A DNA stretch of 64,000 nucleotides from Phoronis australis (taxonomy: Eukaryota; Phoronida; Phoronidae): positions 637,162 to 701,161 of the forward strand of contig NMRA01000132.1 in assembly GCA_002633005.1 (NCBI GenBank). Direction: 5' to 3'. Both the position numbers and the translations under genes were made by a program. Below, piece after piece: positions 44,597-58,700 of the stretch. The notes beneath the pieces were generated by a model, which ran no database searches, had not been told where the DNA came from, and saw only the letters and a program-made list of their open reading frames with translations. The number at the start of each line of letters is the position of its first letter. The first letter of the stretch is position 1.

Positions 44597-45796
44597 AAGA
44601 GTTGCATGTTGCCTATAACAAAGATACCTTTTGAAATCCACACAGCTTTGCACTACAATCAACATTACTCACTTTGTCAGAATATTCTCTAAAGTTGCTT
44701 TTACAACTGTTGTTACTAATTACGTGTGAAATGTAAATTTTAAATATTGTCCGTACCATTCGTGTCTACTTCACTACTTTGATAATAAGATAATAGGGCA
44801 CAATTACTACAATTGCTTCATTTCTAAAATCGATCCATTTGCACCAACCCTGTGCTTACTTTGGCCATATACAAATACCCGGTAGGCTAAAGGTTGCAGT
44901 AAATAGACTAATAGATTTTACCACGATAAGTGGAACTTGCAGGCTAATTCCTTATCTCTGTGATTGTTTGGCCAAATTAGTTAAACACAACATATAGCGG
45001 TGATGGAAATATGAAGTAAGTTGAAAATTGCTAAATGTTTTTAAGAATGAGTTTTGTGGTGAAAAATGATCCACCGCAAATCACTGAACCGTGTCCAATA
45101 AATGTGATGTGGTGCTGGGGGAATAACACTGCGATGCCATGAGGTACGTCATAAGTACACACGTCACCGATTTGCAGAATTTTTTGTTTTCACATTTACA
45201 AGTTGTCATTGAATACAACTGCACTATGTTTAGTGTAGATTATGTTAAAATAGCATTGTCGTTTAGTTCCTGCTATACATTAGCATAATTAGGAGCCTGC
45301 AAATACATTTTTAAAGCCATCTTAAAATGCTGTGAATTGTTTTTTGTCATTGGATTATTATGAAACTTACAGTGTAAGATACACACTCATTGTTTTATAT
45401 TTTAAAATAACACCGTACATTAAAGGGGAACGTAACCATTATTTATGTTGGATTTAGTAAAAAGTTCCATAATTATCATGGAGATACATTTCCATGTTAA
45501 TTATAGAAGCAATAGTATGTGACATGAATGGCCAAGTAACAGGTCCGCATCTTAGTTCTGCATTCACTGCCATAGACAACAATATCCTAGTGATTATTGA
45601 ACAGTCTTTGTCGAATCAGAATCATTTTGAAATTGATTCGATTAAACATCGACCTAGTGGCCATTGCATCAATAGCAATTTGATAAGTAAAAGGCCAACA
45701 GAAATTTCTTTAAAAAAGTTGGGAAATGTCCAAAAACTTTTCTTTCAGTCTCCCCATATGTAATTCTTAACTGGTGTGGAAATGTGTATCATTCCC

Positions 45797-45958
45797 AAAC
45801 ATTTTTAAGTCTGGTCAGCGCGCCACCTGTTGGCCACATCACGTGACCTAATGAATATAAGTCTGAAAAGATTTCTGCCCCAACCAGAACTCTAACCCAG
45901 GACCTTCTGTAAACCATGCAGACGCTCTAGATGACTGAGCCATCGGGACCACTGGTCT
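45797..45958 (-). mobile_element. tRNA-derived SINE (family B)
   Basis: The minus strand shows CCCGATGGCTCAGTCATCTA then GAGC (box A) and GGTCCTGGGTTAGAGTTC (box B), then a body ending with GTGATGTGGCCAACAGGTGG. The body is shared with 13637-13672. Confidence 0.75.
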
Positions 45959-46504
45959 GGATTACCATACTTGGTCATAAAGAATGGCCAAGTACCCAGC
46001 TTGCCAATCTGCAAGTTTTGCAATGCTTAAAAGTATCAAATGGTTTAGTTGCTGAAAGGCATGTTTGATAGCGATCTTGGTGAAGACTGTGTTTGTAGCA
46101 GAGCCTCTCTCTATTTGTTTTTTCTCGGAAACCTCGCAGGTGTGATGATTTCCTCGCTGAGACATCTCTGTTTTTCTTCACTGACAACATAATGAGAGAT
46201 TTTCAATTAGCAATGTGGCAGCTGATGCTGTAGGACTGGATACCAGTGACATCTAGAGGATAAGGAGGCACTTTATAACTTTTGTTTAAAACGCATCACG
46301 TCTAATCACATGCATTGTAAAAAGAGTTTTTTCACGAAGACAACTTGTTCCCCAGTGCCACCCACTGTGAAGACGAAGAACCTCCTGGTACAGCTAGGTG
46401 GCTATATGAGTCACCAGTTCCAAATGTTCAGTCACAATTGCTTCGTGAAATTCTCCCATTCAACACCTATGAAACAACATAAACCAAATGCTTCATAATA
46501 CCAT

Positions 46505-46510
46505 TTTAAT
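46505..46510 (-). terminator. Possible FTSJ3 poly(A) signal (ATTAAA)
   Basis: TTTAAT on the plus strand reads ATTAAA on the minus strand, ~45 nt beyond the FTSJ3 stop. It would give a very short 3' UTR. Confidence 0.35.
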
Positions 46511-46554
46511 GACATACAAATATAATTATTTTCATAAAATTCACACAAATGCAG

Positions 46555-46759
46555 TTAACGTCCTTTTCTTTTCCCCTTTTTTCCACTTTTTAAATTCCTT
46601 TTTTCTCTCATGTTGTCCTTTTTCATTCTTGGGTCAACAACTCTGAAACGTCCTTTGACCCCAGCTGGTCGTGAAACGCGTTTACCACTTGCCCTCTTGG
46701 CCACAACGTACTGTACTTCAGGTTTTTTCTCCTTCATCAACCCAGCTTTCTTGTATATC
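46555..46759 (-). CDS. FTSJ3: FTSJ3 terminal exon, Spb1 C-terminus
   Basis: Acceptor aatattgcag; stop TAA at 46555-46557. Encodes [39 protein letters not shown] and a Lys/Arg-rich tail. Confidence 0.95.
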
Positions 46760-49700
46760 CTGCAATATTCAATGACCATTGAAATTCCAAAATTAAGGAT
46801 GGTTTCTCCATTTCAGACACAAAAACTCACAGAAAGGTGTATTTTCACATCTTAGGCAAAAAACTCAGATTTCTTCCAAAATTACAGAAGTGGCCCACAA
46901 GTTAGAAGGACCTCAATGTGTCCCAAATTAATGAGTGTTTACTGAAGATTAGAGGACGTGATTTAGAACACCAAAAACACCCTTTCAACAAAATGCAAAC
47001 AAATTTTGCACTTATTCATTTAATGGTGACGAGGATTCCACTGAACAACGGAAAAACGTCATGCACATTCCCAGCTATTTGAGCTTACATCACCAGCTCA
47101 AAATGACTATAGGTGGAGCCATCTTCACTTGGGACTTGAGTCGTTACACAAAGTATTTTGTATTGTTAAAACGAAGACACTCACTGTCGTATCTGCTGCA
47201 TTTTTTCCTTGTCCGTGACGTCAACAGCGTCTGATATGACTTCAGCTTTCTTGCGAGCTCTTTCTAACCTTTTGGCTGCCTACAACAAATTAACATCAAA
47301 ATAAATTTGAGGCAGGTAGACATGAAATCTTTGAAGAAGAGCTTGTTGACCAATAAGAGGGATCTCGTAAGTGACTCCTGGGTTTCGTAAAGTGCGCCCC
47401 AACAGTGGCCAGCGCACATCTGATACACCTCAAGTCAGGCCACTTGTCCACTCTCTGTAATAGACAACCTGCGTCAAAAAACTATCTTTCTGCTTTCATC
47501 AGGAGCAAATGCTTGTGGGCCAAGATGGAGGATAATCGTAGTGTTTCAATTATCCTGCGCCGTAATCGACTGGAATTAATAACTTGACTGACATGTCAAA
47601 ACCATGCATTGCTTTAAGACATAACATTAAACTTTAGTACAAATAATGTAATTTCAATAGAGTATAAGTTTGAAGTTGAAGCGCAGCCTACCTTGCGCTT
47701 CTTCCTGCCTTTAGCCTCCGCTACTTTCTTGATGGGTCGAGCATTGATCGCTTTCATTCTGTCTTTATATTCCTCTACTTCTTCCTGAAACAAGCAAGGG
47801 GAGATTACTAATAAAAAACACTCGACCAACCAATTTGTAACAACCAATAATCATTTTGTTTGCTGAGTGGAAATCTAAAAAGTCTGAATATCAACACACA
47901 TCCACTGGCCAAAGATAGATTCTGCTGTGTCTTCAAATTAGCAAGGTGTGAGAATTAAACTAAGCAATGAAGGAAAACAATAAGTCAGCACCACCCTTCC
48001 AGTTACCCATTCACACAAAGATATCCCACTAACAACAATGACGAGCATTTTGCCTCAGGGAGACCAAACTGTCCCCCACCACCTTGGGATGCTCACATTT
48101 TTAAGCCTATAATATTACGTGGTAATGAAATTATGTGTAAAATAAGCCGGGTGAATACCCTTGCTTTACCTCCAACACCTAAACAAAAATCTTCAAATGA
48201 GAAAATTTTGCTTCAAAAGTGAACCTCACACAGAGCATGACTAACAGTCATGTAGCTTCAACACTTCTCTCTATGAACTTGAAAATGCTCAATTTTCCAC
48301 TGACAGTTAACAAATTGATATTTTTGTCATCACTATAGTGCTGATAGTTTTATAATTGCTATGGGCATGCAGCAGTGTTTGCGTAACCCTAATGGGCAAT
48401 CACAGAACTATCAGAACTGAGAAAGTCACAATCAAGTGCTAACATACAACACCGTACTGTAATGGTTTCAGTTCCTGGTTTCAGTACTAACCCATTTACT
48501 GCTACATCTTCTAACAACGTTTCCAAACTGCTTACAGAACCAGCAAGTCCCAAAGCTGTACGGTAAAATATAATACTGTGTCAGCACTCAAAGCAACCCG
48601 CAAGTACCGACAACATGGCGTACCTTAGTCACTGGTAAATTTCTCCGCATGAACTTGGTCTCCTCCTTGGTGAACCACTCTGGAAGATTCTCATCGTTGA
48701 ATGTATACCTGCAAACAGAACCGTCCCTGACTTCAAGGTCGCTTGTCAAGGTCACTCGCCAACAGGTACACAGATGAAGCTTACAGAAACCAGACCGCTC
48801 CCTCTTGCAGGGGTACTTCTATATCCCATTACTCAGTCAATGAACACCAAAAGGGCAAGCTTAAGTAACGGCTGCTGTCATTAACCATTCACGCAAACTG
48901 AGCACACAACCTCACATTGGCAATTTGTTACAAATTTTCATTGAATAATACAAAACGCTAGATGTACTTTGGTATACAAAAACATAGCTTTATTCAGCTG
49001 AAATTGAATATTGAAATTTGTGCTTTTGTTTGTTAAATTTCTCTTTTGCATGAAAGTCTGTAGTTGTCTAATATACTCTTGGTAAGGGTCATCAACAATG
49101 CAACTACTGACGCCACCTATGGGATGCGCAATCTATGGTTTGGACGAAACAAAATCGTGACTTAAAAATTATTTATATTCCACATTTGAAAGCAAACCTT
49201 TGGCGTTTTGAAATTAAACTATGAAAGCAAACATCAGTTAGTTGGAGTTGGTGTTTATGTGATCATGGGCCTTACATCACTGTTTGAAAATTACAATTTT
49301 GACCAAAGAGTTTTTCTTCGAGCCAACAAAAATACAGGAAACACCTAAAAAATATTGAAACATGCATAGAAAAAATACCGAAGGCATAACTTTAGGGTAG
49401 GTATCTCTGAGTAAGTTGTCAAATTAAAAGATTAACTTGCATCAACATCCACACATAAGATGGAGCCATAATAAACTACCTGTTAAATCCCTCGTCAATA
49501 ATGTCCCTTCTACGTTTCCTTGACGACGCCATGGCAGCGCCAATAGCTAGACTTTCTGCATCTAGTTTGGTCTTCTTTAAACCTTGAAGATGAAAAAAAG
49601 AAGTCGCTCTAATCACAGCTAAGAAGCAAACACCTGACTTAGACCTTGCCAGAAATGAATCTCAATACCACACTCGTGCCAGTCAATATCGCAACAATTT

Positions 49701-52700
49701 ACACCTGTATGCAATATTAGGAGCTTATGTAAAGAAACACACGTCTCAATGATTCAACTTGACTTGGAAACAAACCTTCAAAGATTAAGAAAAGAACAAC
49801 TATGATAAAGGGTATTCTAAGAGTTGTGAAAACAACCAGAATCTCTTCTTACCAGATAAACTACTAAGTTTCCCAGAAATCAATTTATAAGAATAGTTAA
49901 AGTATTTAGAGAGCAAACCATGCACGTTTGATAGTGCTGAAACAGTTTTGCAAAGATGGCAACTGAAGAACCCTCATTACTACAATCTTTGGCAGTGAGA
50001 AAACTTTAAACACCCACCAGAGGTCCCTGCCGGCACAATTTCAAAACCGTCTTTCTTCTGACCCAGCTTCGATTTCTTTACACCCTTTTGGCCGGTCATT
50101 ACATCACGTGCGTCCAAATCGTTTGCTGCGTCCGAATCACTGTCCGAGTCCGTTTCGTCACTACTTTCACTAGCGTGACCTGAATCACTATTGTTACTGT
50201 TGCTCGTAGTGACGTCCTTCACCTTGTTGGCTTTACTCTCTTCCAGTTGTGATATTCTGTCTTTAGCTTTGGATTTGCCTGAATCGTGTAAATTTTAAAC
50301 ATTTTATAAGCATTTTAGACAGAATAATCGTAATATTTACACTTTTTTATAGGCTGACAAACTGCACGCCTTCTTAAAAACACATTATGCAGCCCATTGA
50401 GTTTGAATAAAACTGTAAAGTACCATAAATTATTTTATAAAGTGGTACCACAAATGATGTTACCAACGTTGGAATTGTAACAAGCATTCGTCATAGGGTA
50501 ATTGAATAAAAGAAGTCTGATGAAGATACAGTTTTTACACAATAACTTGCTGCTCTGCTGCTTCACATTATTGTTTTTTTTTCTACATACAACCAAACCT
50601 CTGGAAATCGGTCTCGCATTATTTCTAGGTTCTCATTCACTCCCTTAACATACATTCACTAGTAAGACCGAGCTCAGAGGAACAGTGGACGCCTTTACGC
50701 AATGTTCGACTATCTGCCAGTGTTAGCCAGGATTTGATCACAGATCTCCCTAACAGCAGTTTGGTGCTCAAACAACTAAGCCACAGTCTCCTCTTCATCA
50801 CTTGGGCATTAAGTCTATCCTAAGTGACACTCTTCATCACTTGGGCATTAAGTCTATCCTAAGTGACACTCTTCATTACTTGGGCATTAAGTCTATCCTA
50901 AGTAACACTCTTCATCACTTGGGCATTAAGTCTATCCTAAGTGACACTCTTCATTACTTGGGCATTAAGTCTATCCTAAGTGACACTCTTCATTACTTGG
51001 GCATTAAGTCTATCCTAAGTGACACTCTTGATCACTCACCTTGAATGCTGCCTCCTTTTTTCATGTAATCTTCCGTCATCGTTTCAATCTCTAAATCTTC
51101 ATCCGCATCGTTCTCAAGATCAGCAAATACATCCTGAAAAATACACAACAGCCAGAAGGCCATGAAACAGACTAAGCAATGACTCTTGTTTTCATAATGA
51201 GTAGCCAGAAAACAAGACAGCTGGAATACAAGTAAGAGGCCACATTACAAAGACCAAGTGAACCGACATTTCAAATTACTGGTCTTATATTGTCACTAAT
51301 AGTTTGTACAAACCTTTTCAAGATAAGTTGCAGTTGTTGTTAAAATTGACCACTGATGACGGAATGCAATATGTTGAAACATTTTAACATGACTGGCATA
51401 ACCAACACAGCACTTTCATACACTTTTCATACTCTCGTAATATGATTATGTAATATGTAAACAACCCAAGCTTAATAGAGAGCAAAAAGGTAAATTCCTA
51501 CTTTTTCAAACCACATCTCAGTTTTCCGTTTTGCTTTCAAATCCTTTTCCTCCAAATCCACAAGTAATGGATTAGATTTTTCATCGCCACCTTCATCTCT
51601 GAAATGACATAAGAGAGTTGGCAAAACTACCAATTAATGATTGTTGACTGCACACAACTCATCAGATTATTATACCAGGGTAGACATTATATACAACATG
51701 AAAATGGTCAGATAACATCTGTTAGGGATATGTCAGAAAACAAAATTTTGTGCACTCCCCTTCTAGTGATATAACTTTTGTTGGTGACATTTTATGGCAA
51801 ACCTTTACTCAAAAGCTCCATTCCACGAACCTGCTTCATAGTCCAACCTCAGATTTGTAAAAGTTTCTGAGTATCTCTACTTTCACTGGTCACCAATAGA
51901 CATTTTGCACCACCTGACCAAACCACCATGACCTATTTATGAACTTCGATTATGCACAGTATTTAGTTTTTTGAAATGATTGTACATTCGTTACAAATGT
52001 AAGTATGACAATAAAAAACTCATAAAGTATCAAACAGGAGCGCTGGGAGGAGCGACACTTGGTAGAATTAATCGAAAAGACGACGATGGGGAGGACGACG
52101 ACAATCATGACGATCAAAGCAGCAATTATGAATAACACAATAACATTCATGTGACTAGCGAAGAAATCAAATAGAGAGCATACAATCAACTACAATAAAG
52201 AACAATAGATGGCGCAACATGACGGACGAGCCATGCTTTGTTCCCACATTCCAAAGTAGGTGGCGCTATGTGACAGTCTGCAGAGAAAAGTTATGTTTAC
52301 AATAAGTATTTGGCATGGAATTCCAGTCTACAGCAGGACAGTGCTGGCTAGGTCAGTCGGGGTCAACTAGGCATAACCAAAACAAAGTGAACTGAAAGCC
52401 AGCCAGCTGGGTCCTTGCATAGGTGACCGAATTGGAACAACGGTATCCGAAAATCTCGAATCATTCAAAAAGTAGACGTCGTAGCGCAAAATGGAAAATA
52501 TTTTCTGGAAGCCCGTTCACAACTCTATCTAAAGTGATAGTTTGGCAAAAATCAAAAACATTTTCGAAAAAATTCATTGAAAATTTGCCGTTTTTTTTGA
52601 AATTCAAAGTCAAATAACTCGAAAACGGTAAGTCTGAGAAATACGCTCTCGCAGACTTTTTGAAAAGCCATACTTGAAGGAATCCACATGCAAGAATTCA

Positions 52701-55700
52701 CGTCATTTGCTCTTCCCGCTAAAAACGCGACAGCAGAACGATTGAAACCGTGTGAACATGCGCCACAGCCACCATCTTGAAAGTGACTTCCGGTTCAATA
52801 AACTTTTACAAAAGCTTATTAAACTCAACAAACACGTGACCAGTTTGAAAGTGATTTGGTTTGCAAATGCGCCCTCTACAGGTAAAACATTTTTTTGGCC
52901 ATATTTCGGGGTGCGCATGCGCCACTTCCAATATTTCCGCCATCTTTGACCGGAAGTCAACGATTTTCAGCACACTTGTAGCACTTGCGTTCTTGTATAA
53001 TAGTAACGATTCTCAGCCATGTACGTCGAGCATTTGAGTGTGAAATCGGATACAAAATGGCCGCCACGTCTGCCATTTTGTATCCGATCATGACCAAAAA
53101 CAATAGGCTTCCAGGAGTTTCGGATCTACACGTCGTGCGCAAATTTCATGAAAATCGGACGAAAATTGCGACCTGTAGAGTGCAAACAAACAAAAAAAAC
53201 TTGCTGTCAGACCTACATACTTGGTGGAAGAATTCCGCCAAGTAATCACTCAGCCAAAAACAAACTTTTAATAATATTCACATTTTGAAATTACATGAAT
53301 GGGATGAAGAAAATGACAGTAAAGGGCACTAACCCAGAATCTTCATCACTGTTTTCATCATTGTCCTCCCCATCATCATCATCACTCTCATCACCAAATC
53401 CAGCTTCCTTGTCACTGTCATCATCTTCATCCTCATCACTATTATCGCCACCACCGTCATCACTCTCAAATTCAAGATGGCTGCTGTCATCCCTTGAGTA
53501 GCCGGTAGTGAGCTTCCTTTTCCTGATCAAAGCGCCATCTATCTCCTCATCATCTGATGACTCATCTAACATTTCTCCCTTGTCAACACAAGCCTGTTGC
53601 TGCAAGATCAAAAGAATAGCATATGCCAAAAATATTGATATTATATAAAATAAAGTAACACAAAATAATTTCATACAGAATTTTGAGGATACTTCTAATA
53701 AAAACACAGAGAGACCATTTTAACAGAGACCATTTTAAGCTAAGTATTTTGGCGTGGAACTTCTTTAAATTAAAATTTTAGCAAAGCCAGCAGGCGTTCT
53801 TTTCCAACTAATTACACTGGAGTTCCAAATGTTTACCCTGGTGGTCTCCAGTAACAGTGTTTGCCTTTGAAGACCTCCAGCTTATACATACAAGACATAA
53901 TTTGTTTTCATTATACTATACTAATTGTGTTTAAATTAATAAATGCGACACATCTCTCATCAAAGTAGAAGAGCTTAAAACCGTCATTTGTCTTATTTTG
54001 ACAACTGACTACATTGTCAGCATCACTAAACCTTCTTTTAGAGCACCGAATTTCAAAATTGTGAATTCAGTATTCCAAAAACGATAAAACAGAAGAGAAG
54101 CGAATTCAGGTGAAAGTGTCTTAGCTCCATGAACACGAATGTGACGTACGAACATACCACGCACTAGTATGTCGTGTCCTCCAACACGCGAGAGTCTTGT
54201 ACATACATATGCCACATCCGTGCTTCTCCAATGTCCCGTGGGTGAGTGAAGAGTCACAGCATGGTCGACCACCACAAATGCTATTCCTTATTATATGATT
54301 AACCACGGACAAATGAGCTGCAATATCTGACAACTTTTCACACTAAACGTTATGGGGGATGACTAGTGCTGCGATAGGATGTCCCAATTTTACGTAGTAT
54401 GTATCGACCAATAAGATCGAGATCATCTAATGAATACATCATTAGATAGTGTTCACGAGTGTTCTAAGTTGACAGCTAATCGACTGGCGCAGTTGTTTTT
54501 TGGGTGTTTTTGATATACAAATGGTGATTTTAAGCCCTTTTAAGTTATATCTGTACTTGGCATTCTGCCAGACTGTTACCATACCTCCTTCTTCTTGATC
54601 TGGTTCAGGTCAAACAAGTTAATGTCGTCCGATACCTCCAACCTGTCACCAGGGATCACCATACTCATACTCATCTTCTGCTGAAGCTTGGCCTTCTCTT
54701 TGCGCACTTTCTTGATTTTCCTACAGCAAATCACCGTTTGATGTTAGCCTGCACACTTTCTCAACAAAATGTATTAACAAAACAGAATTAATACAATTAC
54801 AGAGTAGTGCATCATGGGTGAAGTGATACTACAGACTTGTGCTGCATCACGAAGGAATGTGACCAGCAAGTACATTGTTAAAGTACTGTTACCCAACGAG
54901 TCCTGCAGCTTGGATAGCAGATAAGACGTTTGATTTTTTATGATTAATTGATTGAAGTTATCCCTACAGAGGGCGCTAGCATAGTTACTCTTCTTCATTG
55001 TTAGTGTACTTATTTAACAACAGGTTTCACTTGCATTGATTAGTGGTTATTAAATAATAAAGTAATTACTGGATTTAATCATTCTCTCCCCATCCATGCA
55101 TAATCACAAAGCATAGCTACCTTTTAAACTAAACCCACAGTCCACTTCTGACAAACGCCATACCATCAATACAAAAGGAATGACAGTATTTTTGATGACC
55201 AAATAACACTCTCTGAATGTGGTTTTAGACATTCTTGGTACCATTCCTATGTTAGTAAGTTTCAGTGTTAGACGTACAAAGGCCCAAAGGTGATGAGGTC
55301 ATGGTAAATGGACGCTTTCAGTAGGTAGCCAATCACAACAACTGAATCTACTGAACAGTCAAGTCCTCAACACGGATCAGGATCTCACATCAAAACTTAA
55401 GACTTGACCCAGGCTCGTGATATTTGTAAATTATATTAATTTACTCAAAGCAGCCCTGCAGCTGGTTAATTTGCGAGTCGAATTTTCAGTAGATATTAGT
55501 TCCCTGGGTCAGATGTCTCTTGAGTATTCTGAACCCCTAACAAGGGCACACTGCTGATAATTCACCAATTTGAAAACTGCAATACACAACATATTTTAAT
55601 ACACAAACTAATAAGTAAACTCCTTTTTCCTTTATTTCTCTACATGATTGTCATGTTATTTGTATCGCTTACTGCATTTTAAGCAAACTCGTGAACATAG

Positions 55701-58700
55701 TAATAGTTGAGTGAACCATGTTTACCTTTTGAGAGCCTTGACTTCCTCAGACTTGAGTTCAGCCAGCTGCTTGTCCAGGGCATTCTCTTCATCATCACTC
55801 GCGTCATCTGCCTGTCCCGGCTCATCTGTTTGAGCCTCACTGTGCGAACGAAAATTTAACCAACATTTTATTCTCCCAAATACATAACACTGATTAGATA
55901 ATCAACAATTACTGACATTTAAAATTAAACAAGAGAAACGCAAAAAGCTGGTAAGTGCCCAAAATCTGGTAAACAGACATCCAGATCCCAGAATAAAAAA
56001 TTACCACTAAGGGACAAAGCAGTAGATTCATTTCAACAACTGCCAGACGCGGTCCTATCTACAATACAACTGTGTGTGTTCCAGCATCATCAATATTTGC
56101 ATTGTTTGATAGTTTCAAACAACAGTACAAAGGGCCGACGTGCACCAACTTGGTGCACTGCTAACAGCAAAACTACAAAAAGGGCGCTCACTATTTCAAA
56201 CACTTGCTAACAGCAACGACACTAGTCTTGTAAACCTAAATTTGTCAATTACATGATGCAGCACTGTGACTGTCTTCACAGAATTGTCAGGTACCATCTT
56301 TTAGTTACTCAAAACACATACATTCAATATCAAATTTCTGCCTGGGAATTAAACACTGTTGGCTTGTCCACAACAAGAATAAAGACAACAAATTCCTTTT
56401 AAATCACTGGTTCTACTAGAAAAAGATATGCTAGTTCTACGAGAAAGACATGAGCCATTTTTGGTAGTATGAGACGTGCTACTTCTATTACTATTAGATG
56501 TGGAGGTGATGTGCTGGTTTTACTAGTAAATTAGAAGCGTTAGTTCGACTGGTAAGAGATGGTTCTAGTTCTGCTACTATGAGACGCACTAGATCTACTA
56601 GTATGAGATGTGCTAGTTTTACTAGTAAGACATGTGCTAGTTTTACTAGTAAGACATGTGCTAGTTTTACTAGTATGAGATGTGCTAGTTTTACTAGTAA
56701 GACATGTGCCAGTTCTACTAGCACCAGACACTACTTCTTCCACTACAAGATTTGCTAGTAATATTTGTATGACCTGTGTTTACTCTACTGGAACATACTA
56801 GTACGTAATAGTTCTACTAGTACAAGACATACTAGTCTTACTAGTACAAGACATACTAGCATTATGGGTATAAGACATGCTAGTCCTACCAGTGCGAGAC
56901 GCACTATTCCTACCAGTACCAGATGCAAAAGTTCTACCAGTACCAGACGCACTAGTCCTACCAGTAACAGACACACTAGTACCAGTACCAGACGCACTAG
57001 TCCTACCAGTACCAGACGCACTAGTCCTACCAGTACCAGACGCACTAGTCCTACCAGTACCAGACGCACTACTCCTACCAGTACCAGACACACTAGTACC
57101 AGTACCAGTACCAGACGCACTAGTCCTCAGGGCTTGGAATGACCAATGACAAAAAACGCGGAAACTTTTACGGCCCAAAACAGGCGTGCTTCCCAGCCTT
57201 GAAATAGTCGATGTGAACCTTTCGTCGACAAAAATCGGTAGGACTAAAAAAAAAAAACGTTACTACCATCAGTAGCATGCGTCTGCGTTTTTTTATCTCG
57301 TCCATCCTCCACTCCCACCCCCACACATTTTTGGCTGCAGAGTCGTAGTATTTGTCACTGCGGTTTACAATCACACGAGACGCCATTGAAAATCCCACCA
57401 TGGTATCCCAGGTGCCCCAGCAATGTTGACAATATACGTTCCTCCGAAACATACAGAGCAACTTCCGCTTTTCGAGGTGAACGTCGTCTGCAATGCCGCG
57501 GTAAGAAAGGACTTTGCTGCAGAAATTTTACATCACATTCGATTTTTTTTTACGTGGAAATATAATAAAATGCGCGGACAGAGCATTTGAAAAAAGCGGA
57601 AATCCGCGTTTCTGCGGAAAATTCCAAGCCCTGAGTCCTACCAGTACCAGACGCACTAGTCCTACCAGTACCAGACGCACTAGTCCTACCAGTACCAGAC
57701 GCACTAGTCCTACCAGTACCAGACGCACTAGTCCTACCAGTACCAGACGCACTAGTCCTACCAGTACGAGACGCACTAGTCCTACCAGTACGAGACGCAC
57801 TAGTCCTACCAGTACCAGACGCACTAGTCCTACCAGTACCAGACGCACTAGTCCTACCAGTACCAGACGCACTAGTAATACCAGCACCAGACACACTAGT
57901 ACCAGTACCAGACGCACATGTCCTACCAGTACCAGACGCACTAGTCCTACCAGTACCAGACGCACTAGTCCTACCAGTACGAGACACACTAATCCTACCA
58001 GTAAGAGATACACTATTCCTACTAGTATGCGACGCACTAATCCTAGTACAAGACACATTAGTTCTCTTACATCAGTGACTCTTCTCCCTCTCCCTCTCCC
58101 TCTTCTTTATAAGTGCGTAAAGCTTTCTTAAGGTTCTTTCTCCATGTTATTAAGGTCCTGAAAAGAAAAGAATTATTATTATTCGTCCACTGTGCATTCT
58201 CACCAAATATACCCTTACAATCACGTCCTAAAACTTAAGTAGACTAACTGCCCCTCCTTGCAATTTTGGTCTAAATCACACCCAACCTTATGTGAATTTT
58301 GAAAATTATGCCAAAAATATACTAAATGCATTCGTAGGCTGTTGCCAGCAACGTGACTTGAACTTTAAAACGTGACCAAATGACAGACAATTTGCAGCTA
58401 CTGGATCAGCTGTAAACATTGAATCAAATTTTTAATGACGCTTCTTTAAAGTCAGCAGTGTGTGCAACTACAACATAACAGTAGGGATAAAGACAATCTA
58501 AGCAACTTTCAAGTTCTTCTGTGCAACATCAAAGAAAAGTAATAACTCGAACACCGTTATATAAGCTTTTATTCATTTAATTTCGCCAGTTATTTTTATA
58601 ACCAGTGTCGATGCCATCACGTTTTTACCACACTCTTCGTTTATTAATGAACATTAAAATCTCACTAATTTGGAACACAATCTGGCAGGAAGATGAAATT

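Larger units (their letters stand above)
41353..46554. other. Intergenic region between convergent 14-3-3 and FTSJ3
   Basis: No gene recognised. Holds repeats at 42830-43165, 43691-43955, 44020-44596 and 45797-45958, plus AT-rich DNA. Confidence 0.55.

Noticed and set aside
50795-51035. C/D-box snoRNA array in FTSJ3 intron (GTGATGA in each unit)
   Set aside because: No matching D box and no terminal stem; the units are too short.
50802-51044. [12 protein letters not shown] repeat protein
   Set aside because: By-product of the 39-bp minisatellite next to an FTSJ3 donor.
56765-57178. Frames of SASGTGRT / PVPDALVL type repeats
   Set aside because: Same minisatellite in other frames; no start context or homology.
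56400-58060. CRISPR-like array
   Set aside because: The units are contiguous with no unique spacers and the context is an animal intron.
57514-58131. 205-codon plus-strand frame of TSPTSTRR repeats and long minus-strand LVGLVRLV frames
   Set aside because: All come from a 24-bp minisatellite whose length is divisible by 3, open on both strands and inside an FTSJ3 intron.
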